Below, in pieces: positions 62,437 to 64,000 of a stretch of DNA of 64,000 bases. Position 1 is the first letter of the stretch, and the number at the start of each line of letters is the position of its first letter. Made by a program: the position numbers and the translations under genes. Under the pieces are notes generated by a model. That model ran no database searches. It saw nothing but the letters and a program-made list of their open reading frames with translations, and had not been told where the DNA came from. Source of the stretch: CAKOSP01 sp964370755 (GTDB lineage Bacteria > Bacillota_I > Bacilli_A > RF39 > UBA660); assembly GCA_964370755.1 (NCBI GenBank), contig CAYJKL010000002.1, forward strand, positions 14,235-78,234, given 5' to 3'.

Positions 62437-63817
62437 TAAATATTTTCGTAGTAGATTCAAGACTCAAGACAGGCCGCACAGCATACCCATCCCTCGCATC
62501 GATGCTGTTGACAAAGCCGTCATTGAGCAGCCTCCACACATGGTAGGAGAACGAAGAATGATGAGTTATTGTCCACTCGAAAGTTCCTGAAAACATCCAA
62601 TTATTAGCTGGGATATTATTTGTTTCATAATCAAATAAATCAGTTGTCCAAGCAGTACTATAAGCTGCATATCCATAATCACTTGGATACATTAAACCAA
62701 TATTTTCAATAGTAGTTGTTGCATATGAATTATTATAACTTGTATTGCTTTTTTCTGCTGTCAAAAATTCTTTTGCAGTTATTCTAGAAGTACTACTTCC
62801 GCCTAAGTTCCAAGTAGTATCCACTATCATGTTTTGATAACTTGCTGGGATAGTATTATAAAAATCATTATTAAGATATGTATTTAAACTTGCATTTACC
62901 CAGTCATTTACATTTCCATCATCCCAAACCATATTTCCTATACTTGTATTTTTAATAAGTTTCATTTCATAACCATTTCCGTTATCAAAGTAGCCTATTA
63001 TTCTGTAAATATTATCTGCAGGACATGGTGATACATCTGTGCCAAAACACACATAGTTATTTGCTACTACAGCATTTGACCCAGAATATCTATAACTATT
63101 ATCATTTGCGCCATTAGCAAGGCTTGCATCATGATAAAACAAACCATTAGTATCATTGTGACATTTTGTTAAAGTATTAGTATCAACAATAAAACATTCT
63201 TTAGTAAGTATTAACTCAGACTCTAGTGTTTTACTCATGTTACCACTTTGATCTGTTGATAAATTTACAAATGTAATGGTAGCTGTCCACTCTTCTGATA
63301 TGAATGTTTCACTTGTTATTTCTTCACCCATTTTAGCTGCAAGTAGTCCATTAAAAGTAGTTATATCATAACCAGTAACACCACCACTTGTTTTTTCTGT
63401 TAAACCAGGTATTGCTACGGTTACTCCGCTTGGATCTGTAATGTTTAGAAGTATTTCGGCTTCGCTTGTTGGAGATGTATACACAAAAGTATTATTAGTT
63501 ATTTCAAAATATACATTGTAAGTTTCAGTAACTGCTGCTGTTTCGTAAGAGCCTACTGTAAGTGTTGCAGTGCTTGTAGTAGAGCCTGTTACGTTACCAC
63601 CACCCTCTGCAAGCGATACTGGATTAACATTTAATGTTATATCATCACCTTTAGTAAATGTAAGCGCTGTAGGTGCATCGGATACTATATCAACATTTGT
63701 TGTAGCACCATCACCTATAATACTATCAAAGTAAGAGTAAGATACTGTTAAAGTAACTGCTAAGAGTGCGCCTATTATTACAAGTAAATACTTTTTGTTT
63801 TTTTGGATAAATTTCAT
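62396..63817 (-). CDS. Surface protein with DUF6273-like domain and hypervariable C-terminus (putative DGR target 2)
   Basis: 473 residues; ATG after AAGGAGCATAC. Signal segment (about 9-30) ends S-Y-S-Y-F-D. A ~180-residue beta domain is followed by a DUF6273-like domain (N-I-Y-R-I-I-G-Y-F-D, N-D-W-V-N-A-S-L-N-T-Y). By eye, ~85-90% of residues between ~230 and 400 equal the paralog at 18133-19545, then 44 residues diverge, then G-T-G-S-S-A-D-P-F is shared again. Two short segments earlier (N-terminal half) also differ, as expected for old paralogs. The gene has its own terminator. Confidence 0.85.
   Translation of the reverse strand: MKFIQKNKKYLLVIIGALLAVTLTVSYSYFDSIIGDGATTNVDIVSDAPTALTFTKGDDITLNVNPVSLAEGGGNVTGSTTSTATLTVGSYETAAVTETYNVYFEITNNTFVYTSPTSEAEILLNITDPSGVTVAIPGLTEKTSGGVTGYDITTFNGLLAAKMGEEITSETFISEEWTATITFVNLSTDQSGNMSKTLESELILTKECFIVDTNTLTKCHNDTNGLFYHDASLANGANDNSYRYSGSNAVVANNYVCFGTDVSPCPADNIYRIIGYFDNGNGYEMKLIKNTSIGNMVWDDGNVNDWVNASLNTYLNNDFYNTIPASYQNMIVDTTWNLGGSSTSRITAKEFLTAEKSNTSYNNSYATTTIENIGLMYPSDYGYAAYSTAWTTDLFDYETNNIPANNWMFSGTFEWTITHHSSFSYHVWRLLNDGFVNSIDARDGYAVRPVLSLESTTKIFSGTGSSADPFTVG
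62441..62572 (-). other. Hypervariable segment (VR-like), copy 2
   Basis: 44 codons, same length and position as 18178-18309, with G+C near 50% by hand count. It includes codons that are rare elsewhere in the window (CGG, CTG, CTC, GTC, GAC). Confidence 0.6.
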
Positions 63818-63900
63818 TTTTGTATGCTCCTTATGTTATAAATATATCATATTTTTTTATAGTTTTCAATTGGTTTTTAGTAGTTTTTAAAATGGCATGT

Positions 63901-63923
63901 AAAAAGAAGGCAAACGCCTTCTT
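63901..63923 (-). terminator. Rho-independent terminator
   Basis: AAGAAGGC/GCCTTCTT stem with a four-base loop and T-run on the minus strand, overlapping the stop of the partial gene. Confidence 0.7.
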
Positions 63924-64000
63924 ACTGTTTTAATATTTTTTCTAAGAAATCTTTACTTTTTAAATACATACCTGTGTATGCATCATAATAATTTTTTATA
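63922..64000 (-). CDS. Partial coding region, C-terminal 25 residues
   Basis: Minus-strand frame reaching the right edge, ending Y-L-K-S-K-D-F-L-E-K-I-L-K-Q before TAA, followed by a terminator. Too short to identify. The helical ending fits a cytoplasmic enzyme but this is a guess. Confidence 0.4.
   Translation of the reverse strand, partial: IKNYYDAYTGMYLKSKDFLEKILKQ

Noticed and set aside
1..64000. DGR reverse transcriptase or template repeat inside the window
   Set aside because: No predicted protein carries reverse-transcriptase motifs and I found no third copy of the conserved 92-bp block.
1..64000. Alternative genetic code (TGA as Trp) because of the Mollicutes-like composition
   Set aside because: Conserved Trp positions such as N-W-M-F, E-W-D and N-K-W-D are encoded by TGG, and genes end sensibly with standard stops.

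Overview
The window is a 64-kb piece of a very AT-rich (roughly 27-30% G+C by eye) bacterial chromosome read with the standard code. The gene set fits an uncultured gut-type Bacillota/Bacilli lineage (Erysipelotrichales, RF39 or RFN20-like). Evidence: low G+C, strong AGGAGG/AGGTGATN-type ribosome binding sites, SepF and DivIVA, an alpha2-type glycyl-tRNA synthetase, and three sporulation genes (spoIVA, spoIIP, and a gene resembling spoVIF). The lineage placement is inference. Most genes are on the minus strand. There is one 100-N assembly gap (60886-60985), which looks artificial because the same 55 bases flank it on both sides.

Layout. 1-9.7 kb: a very long repeat protein running off the left edge, an M23-peptidase membrane protein with a partner, pgsA, fmt, frr, two membrane-anchored proteins and HU. 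9.95-10.25 kb: a compact locus with the architecture of a type I toxin-antitoxin system (26-aa hydrophobic peptide plus a convergent antisense RNA). 10.3-22.3 kb: spoIVA, then a block of large secreted surface proteins, a YibE/F-family membrane protein and a lipoprotein. 22.3-25.3 kb: a Cys-rich small protein, SpoVIF-like protein, and uraA-upp behind a candidate leader-peptide attenuator. 25.3-36 kb: rhodanese, WG-repeat-like protein, ZIP metal transporter, and an envelope-stress module (ABC transporter, LiaF-like protein, two-component system). 36-48.4 kb: GTPases der and engB, lipoprotein, spoIIP, rpsT, two transglutaminase-like proteins, phosphodiester glycosidase-like protein, miaA and tmcAL. 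48.4-57 kb: DUF3800 protein, tRNA-Arg(CCG), rseP-cdsA-divIVA-sepF, SPFH protein, glyS, Fic-like protein and a DUF4143-type ATPase behind three 33-bp repeats. 57.3-64 kb: polysaccharide deacetylase, a second phosphodiester glycosidase-like protein, a DUF6273-type protein, GNAT, tdk, and a second surface protein paralogous to the one at 18-19.5 kb.

The most interesting signal is the pair of paralogous surface genes at 18133-19545 and 62396-63817. Each ends in a 132-bp hypervariable segment of identical length (17 of 44 residues shared). This lies between a highly similar upstream domain and a 92-bp almost identical, GC-rich 3' block (4 mismatches) that contains the stop codon and a nested palindrome. 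This is the layout of diversity-generating retroelement (DGR) targets: variable region, IMH-like conserved end, then a downstream hairpin. No reverse transcriptase or template repeat is visible here, so the loci would be remote targets of an element elsewhere in the genome.

Other observations worth checking: the type I toxin-antitoxin candidate with a sequestered Shine-Dalgarno and 5'-3' complementarity; the U-rich leader peptide overlapping a terminator before uraA; a tRNA-Arg with a covarying A19-U56 in place of G19-C56; and a Fic-family protein lacking the catalytic His.
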